From NCBI RefSeq assembly GCF_008831285.2, contig NC_045141.1:26153315-26217314 (forward strand): a stretch of 64,000 bases of DNA, given 5' to 3'. Under the pieces are notes generated by a model. It searched no databases, had not been told where the DNA came from, and saw only the letters and a program-made list of their open reading frames with translations. How positions within the stretch are numbered: the stretch's first letter is position 1; each line of letters starts with the position of its first letter. This document shows positions 49,390 through 62,700 of this stretch, piece after piece. The position numbers and the translations under genes were made by a program. The DNA is from Nymphaea colorata (taxonomy: Eukaryota; Streptophyta; Magnoliopsida; Nymphaeales; Nymphaeaceae).

Positions 49390-50150
49390 AAAGGTGTTTA
49401 GAAAACAGATTCTGGGTCCGATATTGTCGATCAACCCATATGCACGGCAGAGATGCGAAGTGAATATGAAGTTCATGCAAGAAAGATGTCAACCATAAAA
49501 CCTCTGTTGCAGTGGAAGCTAGTGCTCGATACTCTGCTATTGTGCTTGATAGAAAAAAAAAAAAAAGGTTGTAGCATATCTCCTACTGATTTGCAGTCAT
49601 CAACACAACCACCCCGTCTGCACTAGAGAAGGTAGAGAGAAGCAACCTAGAAGAATTTAACAAGGTCAAGCCTGGAAACACTGTGGCCTTGAGATGCCCT
49701 AATATACGCCACCAGTCCAATAATTCCTGTAGAGTGATAAGCATAAACTGGCAAACTTTGTTAACGCAGAAGGCAAGGTCAGGCTAAAGTCATAGTCAAG
49801 TACTAAAGTGCCCCAACCACTTTTGGCCATATCGAGTAGGATGCGCCGCAGGTTCTCCATCGTGCAAAGATTTAACTTGTGATTAAGCACAAGGGGAGAA
49901 GAAATCGCTCCGGCTCCATCCATGCTGGTGTGTTTTAAAAGATCGACATTATACTTCGATGAGCAAGGAGGAAGCCCTGTGAGGTGCAACAATGACCAAA
50001 AATAAGTGAACGAGCTCAAAATTTTTAACCACAAATTCATTTCCAAGGAGAATAAGATGATGCACTGCTGAATCAGAGGTTCCAGTTATTGGAGGTAACA
50101 GAGGAAAAGGATGCACTGGGTGAGGTGCTTGCAGCAGCACCTAAAGTCAT
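49390..50150 (-). pseudogene. Degenerate copia polyprotein (gag start, RT end, RNase H)
   Basis: ATG at 50150 opens a 25-codon gag-like frame rich in Ser and Thr. It is followed, in shifting frames, by NEFVVKNFELVHLFL (the end of the copia RT region), KYNVDLLKHTSMDGA (the RT-to-RNase H link) and, at about 49545-49490, AEYRALASTATEVLW (the RNase H signature). Frameshifts and stops interrupt it throughout, so no functional product is possible. Confidence 0.78.
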
Positions 50151-50160
50151 GGCTGTGAAG

Positions 50161-50171
50161 TTCTGATACCA
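50161..50171 (-). other. Copia primer-binding site
   Basis: TGGTATCAGAA matches the usual copia primer-binding site, complementary to initiator tRNA-Met, and lies right after the LTR. Confidence 0.75.
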
Positions 50172-50391
50172 TGAACCTGTCACACAAGTAGTTGGAAAAA
50201 AAAAGGGAAGGAAAAAAAGAGAACTCACACGGCTTATATGTGGTTCGCTCAAGAAGGAGGAGCTACATCCATGACGCTCTTCATTTGTGAAGTTTCCACT
50301 ATATAAAGGGATTTACAGGGTTTAATATCATCATCTCTTCCAGGTTTTCCGGTTTTCCTTGTTGATCTGATATTGAAACGTTACTGCTGCA

Positions 50392-51597
50392 ACCTCTAAC
50401 GCAAAACATTTAAGAAAAAACAGACTATTAAAGGAAGTTAGAGCGTAAAACGCGGTATTTGAGGAGCGATGAGAGAGAGTAAGAAAGAGCAAATACAATC
50501 TTTGCAAACTGATCTCAGCATCCAACCTTCAGCGCCTGCAAGTTCAATGCATTATTGCCATCTTTATTTGCACTATTGCTCACTCTCGCTCTCTCACACA
50601 CACACACAAAAAAAAAAATCCACACAGAGTCCTAATTTTGGACTTTCTTTTCACATTCGTGTCTTCTAGTCATAACAGGTCCATGCCAGTGGCGGTACCA
50701 GGATTTTTGTTGGCTGAGGGGCACTGACTCACCAGCCCAAGTTCAATGTGGGTGCCCCATGTACTTTTCAAGTCATCATAATATAAATTCTTCTGGAACT
50801 TTTGATGGTCTGGTGTGGGCCACCAGCCCCCACGCATCTCCCCTCCGCCAGTAGTTCATTCCCATATCCATGAGATGATAAGATCAGGAGTAAACTTCTC
50901 CGAGTACGAGTATGATTGCAAAATATTTGGTCCCTCAACAAATATAGCCGCATGGAGGGGCACAATAAAGAAGAAAAATATATACAAGAGGTGATCTTCA
51001 TTTATATGTGAAATGAAAGATTTTCGGTACAAATGTACTTCATAAACTTTACCTTGATCTGTTGGTGTTTGTATCATATTAAATTCCCCACGTCATGTAC
51101 ATATGGGTTGACTATCTCCTCCACCCCCAGGTACACAAGCTCTACAGACCCTGCCCAACAACCGAAATTCAGAAAGTAGGAAAGGGAAGAGAAACAAAAT
51201 ATGGTCCTTCATGGAAACTGCCGTGCCAATGCAGACATTTCAAACAGGAAGATCTGAATATCAGCAGCGCTTCACATTTGGATCACTGAACCGAAAAAGA
51301 ATACCGAACACCAGTAACCATAAACAGCCTTCACTACTTTACATTTCTAAATTCTTTCTTCACAGGTGATGCTATCAGATAGATACATGTACTTTCTCAG
51401 AGCACCCGAAGTAGTCTTCCCATCTAGTGGTGTTTTCAGTTGTGCATTTCAGCAGTAGCTTCAGCACCACGTTGCATGAATCTAAGACTTTCTCGAGGAA
51501 CTCAGGCTAAGAGTTTCTTCGCAGGCTCATGTCTGGATCAACAGATGCTGCAAATCACCGCTCAAGAAACCAACTGGAAGTTGCTATATACTGATCG
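50392..51597. other. Spacer between the copia element and the PP2C gene
   Basis: AT-rich sequence with a short CA run and poly-A near 50598-50620. From about 51360 it is probably the PP2C 3' UTR. No gene seen. Confidence 0.5.
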
Positions 51598-54500
51598 TCA
51601 CAAGTACTTGCCTGAGGACTTCCATATCCTCCCTTCAAGAGATATCACCATGACGGTAACATCATCATGATATTTTCTTCGGTCACCTTGTGGTATATCC
51701 AATAATTCATGGAACTCCATACCTGAAAGAAACAATGATCAGTCCAGAACATCTGGAGATTCAAGAGCTAGAAAAACTAATGGCTGAAACAAGGAAATCA
51801 GAATCGTGACTATATGAGCAGTTAAATCCCTGATCAATCAGCGGAAAGATGCATCTTTTATTAAATAACAAATCAAAGGACAGTGACTTGGAATCCAGAT
51901 GTCAAAAGCGGTTGAATTTTCAACCAACAAGGACTCTTGATCCATACTGTTTTCTCAATCCCAGCCACAACATCAAGGATCACATAATAGCAAAACGAAA
52001 GAAAGCATCCAGTAATATTACAATTGAAGGTTACTCCCCAAATTTCCTTTTCAATGATTATATGAGCAACAACAGTTATGACAGCTCCAGTAATAAATAA
52101 ATAAATAAATAAATAAATATGAATACATACACACACACATATATACATATATATATATATGAAACTGAAGAAAAGGAATGTGCAATGCCAAATTTGTGTT
52201 TTTGCACCAGCGAGTGATTTCATCTTACCAGCTTTCTTTGCGGCCCTGAAGAGAAGCTCCTCAATTAAATACTGTGCAGGATCCCCATCAGGAAATTTAT
52301 CCATAAAATTTTCAACATAAGAGACAACTTCCTGATTGCTTAGGTACTGATACAATCCATCCGATGAGAGGACCAAAAATTGGTCACTCGGACCAAGTCT
52401 ATAATGGCGAAGAGAAGGAGAAGAAGAAATGTATGGTGCAGTACCAATATACTCATTCCGAAACATTTCAAGCAGTGCATTGTTCAAGCCCGCCTGAAAA
52501 TAAAATTACAAATAGTAAGTCATCTAATCTTAAATAAAAAACAGAAAAGGGCAACTGAAGGCTATACCATGAAATACTTTCAAATGTACTTAATCTTCAA
52601 ATATGTTGTCTTAAAAATCATTGAATTGATGAGAAAAGGTACAAGATTTCTTTTCAGCATAAGCAACTGATGTCACATACTTATGACTTATGATTTTATG
52701 GAAGAAAAAGTCGATTAGATTAAACAGATAATCTTGACAAGAAGCCATGAAAAAATAGATGTTATCGAGGAAAGTAGCAGCAACAAGGAAACCTGTTTGA
52801 GGAAACCAGCACCAAAGGCCCTTGTGACCTTCAAACGACCCTTCACCCTGTCGTTGACAATGCATTGGCTGTCATCTGGATGTTCTCTCTTGATTCTCAA
52901 GACTTCCTGCAGAAGTCACAGGCATCAAATTTCCAAAAGTGACAATCTTTTGTCAGACTAAACTGAAGGACAAGTCAAGGTACTCCAACACACACACACA
53001 CACACACATATCCAAAAAGCTACTAGAGTTGGAGTTGCAAATTACTACTACAGCGTATGTTAAGCATGTGCTGGATACGTGTCATGTGATCCAGGATCAA
53101 TAACATAGGAGAGGCTCCAATAGCATACTTTTCATATTCCACAATGGTACATGAAACGAAACCTCAAAATCAACAATTGTGCTTTTCACAATCACACGAG
53201 AAAATAAATTTGCTAGGTGTTAAACGATAGCCAAATCGAGCTTAACTGAGTTAGGGGAAATATGGCAGTTCTAGCAAAGAGCAACTTATAATGATACAGT
53301 ATACTAATAGTTTTCATCAATAGATGCCAAAAGAATTCCCACTTTCACAGTTCCTAAGTCCACAACCAAAAGCTAGACGACAAGCATTAACGACTTCCAT
53401 CTGAATTTCCATATATCGAATAATTGAGTTCTGACGTGAATATACAGAACGATAAAATCCAATTCAAAATGCACATGTAGCTTTATTGGAGCCCAATTAG
53501 GAGCACGCTACGACAAATTCAAGAGTTTCTGCTGTTTTAATTGATAGCTGCATAAAAGAGTGTTACCACCCCCAAAGAGTTGTACAAGATATCCAAGAAA
53601 TACAAATCCAACATTGAACAGTTAAGATGTTTAAACTTTAAAGTAAATCGGTAACGCTAAAATGCAAAAGCCAAAAGGATAAGTCAAATTCTTACTTCTT
53701 CGATGCTGGTGCTATGGTCGGTGGATAACTGCAAGGCCGTTAGCTTCACTTGGTGAGCAGGGAATTCAGCCTCCCCCAGACGCAAGTTCCCGCTACGATC
53801 AGAAGCATCCTCAAGGATACCCTCCAAAGCTGATGTGAAATTTTTCTGGATGTTTAGAGCCCTGAAAGATGCATCTAATTCTGGTTGGTATTGGGCCACT
53901 ATAGCACGACTATCACCAAGATTCATTACATACACATCCTCATCCTTCATCAACACCACCAATAGACAGGAACCCATCAACGCCAGCTCAGGGTTCTGAT
54001 CAATAGCCTTATGGGTCATATCCAGATATGCGAGTTCAGTAGTTTCAAGTGCCTTGGAAAGGGCCTTCAAGATGGCATCATGATCAACAGGACCAGTTTT
54101 GTACTTTCGGAGGCTATGCTTAGATCTTTCATCGACTTGGTTCTCCACCTCAATCTTCTCTTTGTCTAAATCATACGACCAACCGGACAATTTTCGACGA
54201 TTCTCTTTGTGCTTGTTAAAACTAAGTTTTAGCTTGGAGAAGAGCAAGGATGTTCCCTTTCGAGGCCGATGAAGTGAATCAGTAGCATTGACCGTTGAAG
54301 GCGTGGACGCGTCATTTCGATATCGTCCATCTCTTTCCTTCTGCTCTGCCTCTGCGGTAGATGACCCATCACAATCAGCATTGTCTGTTCGAAAGCCAAA
54401 ACGACCAGAACCCCAAGTGGAGAACCCATCGTCGTCTTCTTCGGCGAGTAGTTCCCACAGAAGTTTCCCTCTCTTCACCTCCATTGCCTCTTCTTGGAAG

Positions 54501-55798
54501 GTCACTCTTTTAATGGACCCACAAGATGGATTTGATTCGTGCTTTCCTATCTTAGTGTGTTTTATAGACTGAGCTCCTTCACCAGCCAATCCATTTCCCC
54601 GCATCGTATCATCTTTACCATTGTCCTGCGCGGGATCACCATCGTGTTTCCTGGAGCTGCTGCAACCATCATCGGCCAGCCTGTTGTCATCAATCTTTGA
54701 AGGTGGATGGCGCCCATTTCCCTCTCCCACCAAATTCTCCACCGTCCCTCCCGCATCCTCGGCTTCTTCCCCATTTTCTTTCGCAGTTGAATCCTGTGTA
54801 GTTTCCCAAAATAAGCCTTCAAGTTCGTCGAAAATGGCCTTGTAAAGGTTAGACATCAAGAATTCAGGAGCGTCAGGTCCATTAAAACCATCATAAATAC
54901 CAACAAAGAGCCAGCCATTCTCCTCGGAAACGACCACATGCACTCTATCTTCCCCAGCTTTTCCATGAGCCCACTGAAGACCGTCACCAAAATCCCTGCT
55001 CCAACCTTCTTTCTCCAAATCATCACAGTACCTCCTCTTGCTGCCATTGTCATTGCCATTATCGTTACCATTACAACTGACAACCTCTCTAGGTTGATGC
55101 AGTCCCACGAAATTAAGCACTGGGAAAACCCAAGGCCTCTTCTTCTCCGAGAAATTCCTCTGGAACGCCCTCTTGATCGCAACCCCAGATAAAACGTGCC
55201 TCTTCTTCTTCTTCTTGAGATAGTACCCGCCCAAGGGGGCCGAGAAATGGATGCCGTCCGAACTATCCAGCGGCCCGGAGGCCGCTCCCCGTTCCAATGG
55301 ACCGGACATGAATCCGCGCTCGAACCTACCTGAATTCCCTAGCTCCTGGCTCTGCTGAACCAGCACCCGAGGAACCGGTTGCAGAGGTAAGGAGCTAAAG
55401 AACGAGCTGCTAACGAAGAAATTGTCGCCGTTCTTACCGCCAACATTGAACCCATAATCACCACCGACGGAGGAAAACCCGAGCCCCCCATCGTGGTCCG
55501 AATGGCCCTGGGAGAAGACGGCAATCGGGGCTGAGGAGTTGGCGCTGACGGACGCGCCGGAGATCGAGCGGAAGGTTGTCTCGGCCGCAACGCCAGCGGC
55601 AGGAGCAGCGAGGCGACAGGAGGAGGAGGGGGAGAAACGGCCAGAATCGGAAGGGGAAAGAAGGCGGCACCCGTGTCGGATGTAGCAGAAGGAATGGCCG
55701 AGCGTCTGGTCGAGCGGCTCCTCCGAGAAGATCAAGTCGTGATGACCACCAGGACCGGCTCTGACGCAGGGGAGGAGAACAGAGACGCCGTTTCCCAT
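51598..55798 (-). CDS. POL: POLTERGEIST / PLL1-type protein phosphatase 2C (clade C)
   Basis: Exons 53696-55798, 52793-52906, 52229-52493 and 51598-51722 give about 868 residues, near the family's usual size. MGNG at the start allows N-myristoylation, known for POL and PLL1 and needed for plasma-membrane location. [32 protein letters not shown] and the [13 protein letters not shown] words are clade C hallmarks. The split PP2C domain follows: [11 protein letters not shown] at 280, GIYDGF at 300, a long acidic insert, [30 protein letters not shown] at 726, SSDGLYQY at 782 and [13 protein letters not shown] near 846. All metal-binding aspartates expected from these motifs are present. POL and PLL1 act downstream of CLAVATA receptors in stem-cell maintenance. 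The ATG at 55798 is the first in a CT-rich leader. Confidence 0.95.
52099..52160. repeat. AAAT, CA and TA simple repeats in PP2C intron 3
   Basis: AAAT units, then a CA run, then a TA run follow one another within the intron between exons 3 and 4. The only other simple repeat in the gene's introns is a CA run at 52989-53008. Confidence 0.9.
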
Positions 55799-57749
55799 CG
55801 CATTTAGTGATACCCACTTGCTCTCTCTCTCTCTCTGTCCCTCTCTCTCAAGGTGGACTTGCAGGAGTTTCAATGGCAGATTAGAGTTAGGGCTAGGGTG
55901 AGAGAGAGAGGGAGGGAGGGAGAGGTTTTGGTTGTTGTTATCGTTGTGGTCTTTCGTTTTCGAACCCCAAAACCACTGTCTTTCCCTCCTCTCCCCCTCT
56001 CTCACTCTCTCTCTCTCTGCGCGTGTCTTCTTCTTCCTCTTTTTATTTGCTTCCAATAGCAAGAGAGAGAGAGAGAAAGAGAGGGTGAGTGAGAGTGTGA
56101 GGCGCTCCACTGCTATTGCTCTCAGTCTCTGACTTCTTCTCTCACCTGTTCTGCTTCCACTCTCTCTCTCTCCAAATTTTTTTTGTCCACCATTTATTTT
56201 TGAAATGTATTCCGTGGGGACATATATCGCCAGTCACATTCATACCAACGAAAAGCCCGCTTCCCCTCCGCTCAGCTCTCCCTGATTCCTTCTGCTGCTC
56301 ATTCAACTGTTGAGAGAGAGATATGGAGAGAGTTCTTCTTAGGACCCACTACAAAACAAATCATTTTCATCCAATTCAAAACGTAAATTTTCTCATATCA
56401 AACTTGTCACCAAAAGTGACGGGAGGCAGCCAACCATTCTCGTGGAATCTACGACCAACCAAAGCGCCATTGAAAATTCGAAACCAACAGGGAGGCAGAG
56501 AAGAGAAAGAAAAAAGCACGCTTCAACTGCATCCCTCCCCTCCCCATCGTAACACCAAAGTCAGAGGAGCCACCAATTTCGTGACTGCTTCCCCTTCGTT
56601 GGTTACCGTTGATATCGTCTAAGGGTATTATTGGCCATCTTCATGAAACTTAAGCCGGAGCCGAAGCCGAAGCCGAGCCGCATCGACTATCGGGGAGCGT
56701 CGCCTTGTGCAGGAGTCAAACCATGTGGGCCCCACACTCCTCCCTCTTTGTCGTTGATCGTCGTACAGAAGACCGAGCAACAGAAAAGTAATGGGGAAAA
56801 TTTCTTTTCAAGTCCTTCCTCTTTGGCTATACTGTTAAATAAGAGGCCTCATATACCTTTGAGTTTTCTTATACGTCTCCAACGACAGCCCCAAGTAAAA
56901 AGCCTGCGACTTTGAACATGTCAAATTTTTGCATTCCATCTTCGTTAAGAAAAATCATGGAAATACTGCTGTCAACTTCACTTTTCGACACAAAATAAGG
57001 AAAACTAAATAAAATCGTCTGTTTCATGGAATCTTTGCCATAACGACGCTATGAGAATGAATCCGTCATCGATTTTTATATTTAACAGGGCATTCATATA
57101 TATGTTAGTATGAAAATAAAGAGATATAGAGGGGTTGGTGAATGGTCTCCAAATAAGCCCATATATAGCTCCACCACTGCTACTAGGAATAAACACATAA
57201 AACTCTAAGCTTTTATTCCATTAATAACTTAGCAAATGGCCAACCAGAATGAAGTACGTACTAAGCCGTGAAAGTTGGAATACATGAGAAAGCTTAAAAC
57301 TAGAGGACTTATTTAGGCATTACGGTGAAAGAAGGCAGGCCGTGAATGAAATTTAGGTGATGCTTTTTCCTTTCCCTTTTCAAACGTGACATTAATCGCT
57401 TTCCACCAAAGTCAAATTCTTTGGCCCCCTCTACCTTTTAATTTTATTTATGCCCTACAAAAACCACTATTTCCAGTAGGGGGTCTCTTTCTCCAAAAAG
57501 TCAAGCTTGAAATTATCTGCCGGAGTCTAAAGTCAATGTGTTAGTTACGCATTTAATGGAATCTGTTTTATGAGATAAAGACTATAGAGCACACATCCCT
57601 CTCTTTCTCTCTCTCCCCAACGGATTTGTAGAATAACTGGATGGGCAGGTGGCCAGTTGTGGGCGCGTCCCTTGTTCAATTCTCAAAGACATTGTTTTGG
57701 TTGAGAGGTGCTGTTAGAAGTTACGTAGACCTGTTTTGTCCCCTTCTTT

Positions 57750-57755
<6 letters not shown>

Positions 57756-57788
<33 letters not shown>
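57756..57788. repeat. (TA)n microsatellite
   Basis: About 16 TA units. Confidence 0.95.
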
Positions 57789-57791
<3 letters not shown>

Positions 57792-58410
57792 ATTTGTGTT
57801 CACTCATTCAATTCAAACAACAATTTAATAACATCGATCATATCTATGCTCAATGGAACGCAATAATCGATTGCAAAATTTTCTTTAGGAAGGAATCCTG
57901 AACTTTTGTCTTATCCAACAATTGTGAATTAAAAAAGAGAAAAAGGCTGCAACCCAAAATAATGCTTATACCCATAATAGTTACGGTCAATCCAAATCAC
58001 ATGAAAAATCAAGTGTGGAAATAATCGACATTTTCTCCAAAAAACGCTTGTGTTCAAACTATCATTTCACTTACATAAATGTGAAATGTGGAAAAGTATC
58101 AGTTTCTCAGGAATACGAAGACCTTCCCTCTTATCCCCGCGGGGCTCAAGCAAACACCTCCAAACACGGGAGAAATGAGTTCCTTTCGAATTTCGAGAAC
58201 CCGCCTTAAGAAATGCATTTCTTTTGAGAAAGGGGTCTCTCCACATGTTGCTTCTCTCATGTGAACCAAGTACAAGAAGACAATTGCCACTTTTTACGCA
58301 TTCTAGAAGACAAAACAAACAAAAAAACTGTAAGCGACAGGCCAGTCATTCACATGTACCAACAGTTCTCTTGCCTTTTGAGCCCAAACTTCACACCCTA
58401 AAAACCCTAG

Positions 58411-58411
<1 letters not shown>

Positions 58412-58504
<93 letters not shown>
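58412..58504. repeat. Compound (CT)n(TA)n microsatellite
   Basis: About 20 CT units pass directly into about 26 TA units. It abuts the telomere-like repeat. Confidence 0.96.
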
Positions 58505-58506
<2 letters not shown>

Positions 58507-58507
<1 letters not shown>

Positions 58508-58529
58508 CTAACCCTAACCCTAACCCTAA
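58507..58529. repeat. Interstitial telomere-like repeat, CCCTAA type
   Basis: Three CCCTAA units plus a partial unit follow the TA tract. An AAACCCTAG telo-box lies about 100 bp to the left, just before the CT run. Confidence 0.85.
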
Positions 58530-59700
58530 TTGATCTTTTTTACTAGACCATATCTGTCAGGTTTAATGATTTAGACCGCGATCCAAGTTCATAATTGTTT
58601 GACTAGGGGAGTGAAAAAAATTGACCTAGACCCGGATTTCCTTACGCATGTACAGACGTAGCACGCCGATCCATAACACTGGATTGGGCCAACCCTAGAA
58701 GGAGAACCAGCTTTGCTCATAGACTAGGCAAGTTTTATTTTAGTTTTTAGCACAATAACTCAACTTCTTGGATCTACAAATCGAATCCCACGTTTGACTG
58801 TTGATTGGGCTAATCGAATATTAGGCTCGGGTATATATATATATATATATATATATTGAACTAATTAGGTGCATTTTACTGATGGAAACAATTAAATAAC
58901 GCAATGAAAACGTATCAGGTTTTGCTTTCTCAAGTCAAGACCTTCCTTCTAGAGATAAGCTAAAAGCCAAATGCATTTTTCTCAAGCATCCTCTGCCAAT
59001 TTAATTATGTAAGTACGAATCAGTTTCTCGACTTAAAAACGGGTTCATGCAAAACATGTCGATAAAAGTCATTTATGTTTTTGGAAGATCAAAATGACTT
59101 TTTCTGTGGAATCAACCAAACACGACTTAAATGCTGTTTTAGAAGCTAAGTAAATTTTGCCTCCAAAATGCTATTTAAGAGTGTCACCCAAACACGGCTT
59201 AATGATTTTTGTTACATTCTAAAACCATTGTTGTGAAATGAAATTAACAAGGGAAAGCTCAGTAGGAATATGTTCCTGAACAAAATCACAGGAACATTAA
59301 TTTCAACTGGACTCGTCCTTAGCGTGGGTGGCTTAATTTGCCTTGTTCCTTGCTGGGTTCCCTTCCTTTTTCCACTTGATTGAACAAGTTAAAATTGTTG
59401 GTCCAAAAATCATGCATCAGTTAACGTTCCAGTTGATTATCCTTTTCTTTTAATAGTTTGTGCAGCTATATGCAGAGATAAAGTCATCTGCTTGATGATT
59501 CTTTATTGGGATTATTTTACGGGGCCGTCAACTTTGTGGTTGTTTATCCTAATTGTTTAATCCAAGAAGTTATTTGTTTAGTCAAGGCCCAGCAGCAACT
59601 TCCATTTTCAAATGATAATGCCTTTACACTAATCAATTACAAATCAAAGTGGGAAGCTCAGCATCCACTTTGTTTTCTTGCGTGATCTTGACATCTCCCC

Positions 59701-59705
<5 letters not shown>

Positions 59706-59767
<62 letters not shown>

Positions 59768-59791
59768 TATAGATAGAGAGAGAGAGAGAGA
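59706..59791. repeat. Palindromic (CT)n(TA)n(GA)n microsatellite
   Basis: CT, TA and GA blocks follow in an order that is its own inverted repeat, so the whole tract could fold into one long hairpin. Confidence 0.93.
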
Positions 59792-62700
59792 GGCAGGAGT
59801 AGTGGGCCAGAACACCTTGACCCACTCAGCGGCATTGGTTTAGTTTCCAGAACACCAAAAGAAATTATATTGGCAGTTTCCTCGCAAGGGTTTGTTTCTA
59901 AATACTTAGAGATGTCCTAAAACAAATTAATCACAAATGGAACGTGAGATCATGAAATACAGGAAGCTAAAAGCGGGAACGTTGAAATTGACTGTTTCTA
60001 CAGACGCATTCTTTTGAACCTTGCTGTCCAACCGATCTGCTTCCGAAAATGTGAAATTTAAAAAAAAAAAAAAAAAAAAAATCCAAGTTGGTCGTCGCAA
60101 GACAGGCTGCCCCGTCCACCAAGTCATGTTGACAATTAGCTAGCTCTTGGAGTTTTATATGGAATCTTGACTTCATTGTGGATTGTAAAGTCTCCTGCCC
60201 TTGCCCACTATTGGCAAAATTCATGAAAAAGTCAGGAAATGTGAAAGAGAGAAAGAAGATAAAAACCAACTTAGTCAAGGATATGTCTCCACTCAACTAG
60301 TAAACAATCAGGCATGGTGACAACTACCATTAGCATGACATTAACATAGAACTCTTAACAGCCATGAGATGCTAGTTTCTTGGCTTCCTTGTTTTCTTTC
60401 ACAGAATTCTTGGTCTGTTCAATTATTTTTTGCCAGTAAGAACTCCAGAAAATGAAGAGGTTCAAACTTTTTCATCAGATTGGGTGCATGCATGCCGATA
60501 TTGTTTCCCTCATTTTGAATGTATGATCCTATCACAAAGCGCTAACTTCAACATGAATGTACAGATCTATTAGTCAAAGTGGTAATGTTTTTCCTTTTCA
60601 TAATTAAAGTTGTTAACAGCATCATTTACATCGGGCTTTAGTAAAAAATGTAAACAAACATTTGAGAGTAGGCAAAGAAGGCATCTGGTATGGTTGGTGC
60701 AGACAAATGACTTTTTTCCTCTTATTTTGAAGATTAAAAAATGAGAAAACTTATCGACATTTCTTTACCAAGTGTTTGTTCAGAATGCTCCGCACTGTAT
60801 TGATGATAACCTTTACATGCAATACAAGTTATCCAGGAAATTAAACATGTTGGAACCCCTATTTTGAGTGTTTACTTAGAGAAAACCGAAGCAAAACCTT
60901 TAAGATCATACCCTTATGCCTCATATGTTCAGCCTTTCTTCAGGGTTTAAGAGGAGTTATGTTAAATCGGTCCACTCGAGTGACGCGGTTGCCACCATTT
61001 GCAGTAGAGATGAATGACACAATAAAATAAGATTTGAAGCTCAAACCTCTTGGATGTGACCACCTACACCCCAGTTCCAAGTTGTAGTATATAAATGCAA
61101 TACCTACAAGAAATCTTGAGACAACCGCATCGTGGCCGGCCCATTACAGTACAGCAACCACGTCCGGGACTCTCCCTTAAAGAAGTTTTCTTGTTGGCAA
61201 TTAACAATTAAAATTCCTGACTCATGCACGTAGCGATAAAGGTCATTATCAGAAATCGCAAGGTCAAACGAAACCAGCCGGCAGAACCTCAGGAAGTTCA
61301 TATTTCAGATTCATGATCAAGATCATGTTGCGTGATTGAAAAGGACAGACTCAATTTAAACTCAAAGAGCAAAATACAAAGAAACACGACAAGTTGGACG
61401 CAATCAGATAAAAGCCATTGATTGATCATGTCAACGAGATGTAAACGTTATACCAGAACCAAACGAAAACAAGGGTCTTGCTTCTTCAACTTCATTCGCT
61501 TATATATTAGCTACAATATAATATTGCACCAACCAATCAGTTGGAGAAAAAACTGACGAAAAATTAGGATCTGTGCCACCTCCCAAAGTCAAGAGCTGAT
61601 CAGATATACTCTTCTCGAACTTTTCAAAGCGAGAAAACAACACATGCTTCGGGGTTCTGTCAGCGCTGACGTCCAGTAATATTAAAGTCATTAGACGGTA
61701 AGATGCACCAACAAGCAATCCCTCTAAAGATACAGGAGAAATTTGAGAAGTCGAAACTCTTCAGATAAAAGAGATTCAAAATCTAACAAACCAGATTGAC
61801 ACGGCAGGTGAAGAACTCGAGTAGGCCAGCCAGACGGATTGAAATGGCAGCCACGCGTGATTATTGAAGAATATTACAGTTGGGCAACAGGCAACCACCC
61901 AAGAGAATGACGGAGACATCAGGTCGACGAAAGTTTTTCAACTTGTTAATATTGTTTCCCATGTGTAGATCAGGAAAATATTGCTTATTTTCTCGGCTCC
62001 GACGATTCATCTTTGGTGGGTAACTTCCCAATTAAATCTGTCCATGCATATCAGATTCGTGTTGGTTCATTTATTGATGATCACAAGATCAATCTTTAAT
62101 TCGTATACATTTGTCAAGAAAAATATCTTCTGTTGTTTGAAAACGAAACAGCTGCCTGTTAATCATGGGTTTAGTTCTCATAAATTTTCATTCAGAACAT
62201 ATATATTATTTTAACCGACGATCACGTCGATCCATCCACATGAACAAAAAATGCAGGACTACGAATTCCCAATTGTCTGCAAACTTAGAATATGAGGAAA
62301 TTTAAGGAGATGAGGAGACCCTGGCCGCCCACCCAATGTCAGGAGTTGTTGACCAGACCTGATCAACCAGCTAGGATCTTTGGGTAGGCCTTTAGATTCT
62401 CAGGATTTGACATCCACGTAGTAATCCATGTTACAACCTCTCCTCTTTGACTCTAGATGATACCATTTGTTACTTGAAGCAAGTAAAATGATTGTCTCAT
62501 CTCAATTGTAGCTCTTAATTAGGTCTGACCTAAGATCCCTAGTTGGACTCATTAAAAGCTAGCTAAAGATCCTGAATAAGCGTAGATTTGATGTACGTGG
62601 CTTGACTTAGTTTATATAACAAAAGATTCGCGCCCAAGGTCTGTGGTTCATAGATGTCATCTAAGAACAAAGATTTTGTCACCATCAAAAGAATTAATAG

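Larger units (their letters stand above)
49020..50391 (-). mobile_element. Internally deleted Ty1/copia LTR retrotransposon
   Basis: On the minus strand the order is: 5' LTR about 50391-50172, a primer-binding site TGGTATCAGAA at 50171-50161, a short gag-like start, degraded reverse transcriptase and RNase H, a polypurine tract, and a 3' LTR starting TGTTAAACAGTGACG at 49267 and running to about 49020. The LTRs share blocks including ACGTTTC, CTGTAAATCCC, TATA..AGTGGAAAC and TGGA(T/C)GTAG, but are clearly diverged, so the insertion is old. Protease, integrase and most of gag and reverse transcriptase are missing. Confidence 0.75.
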
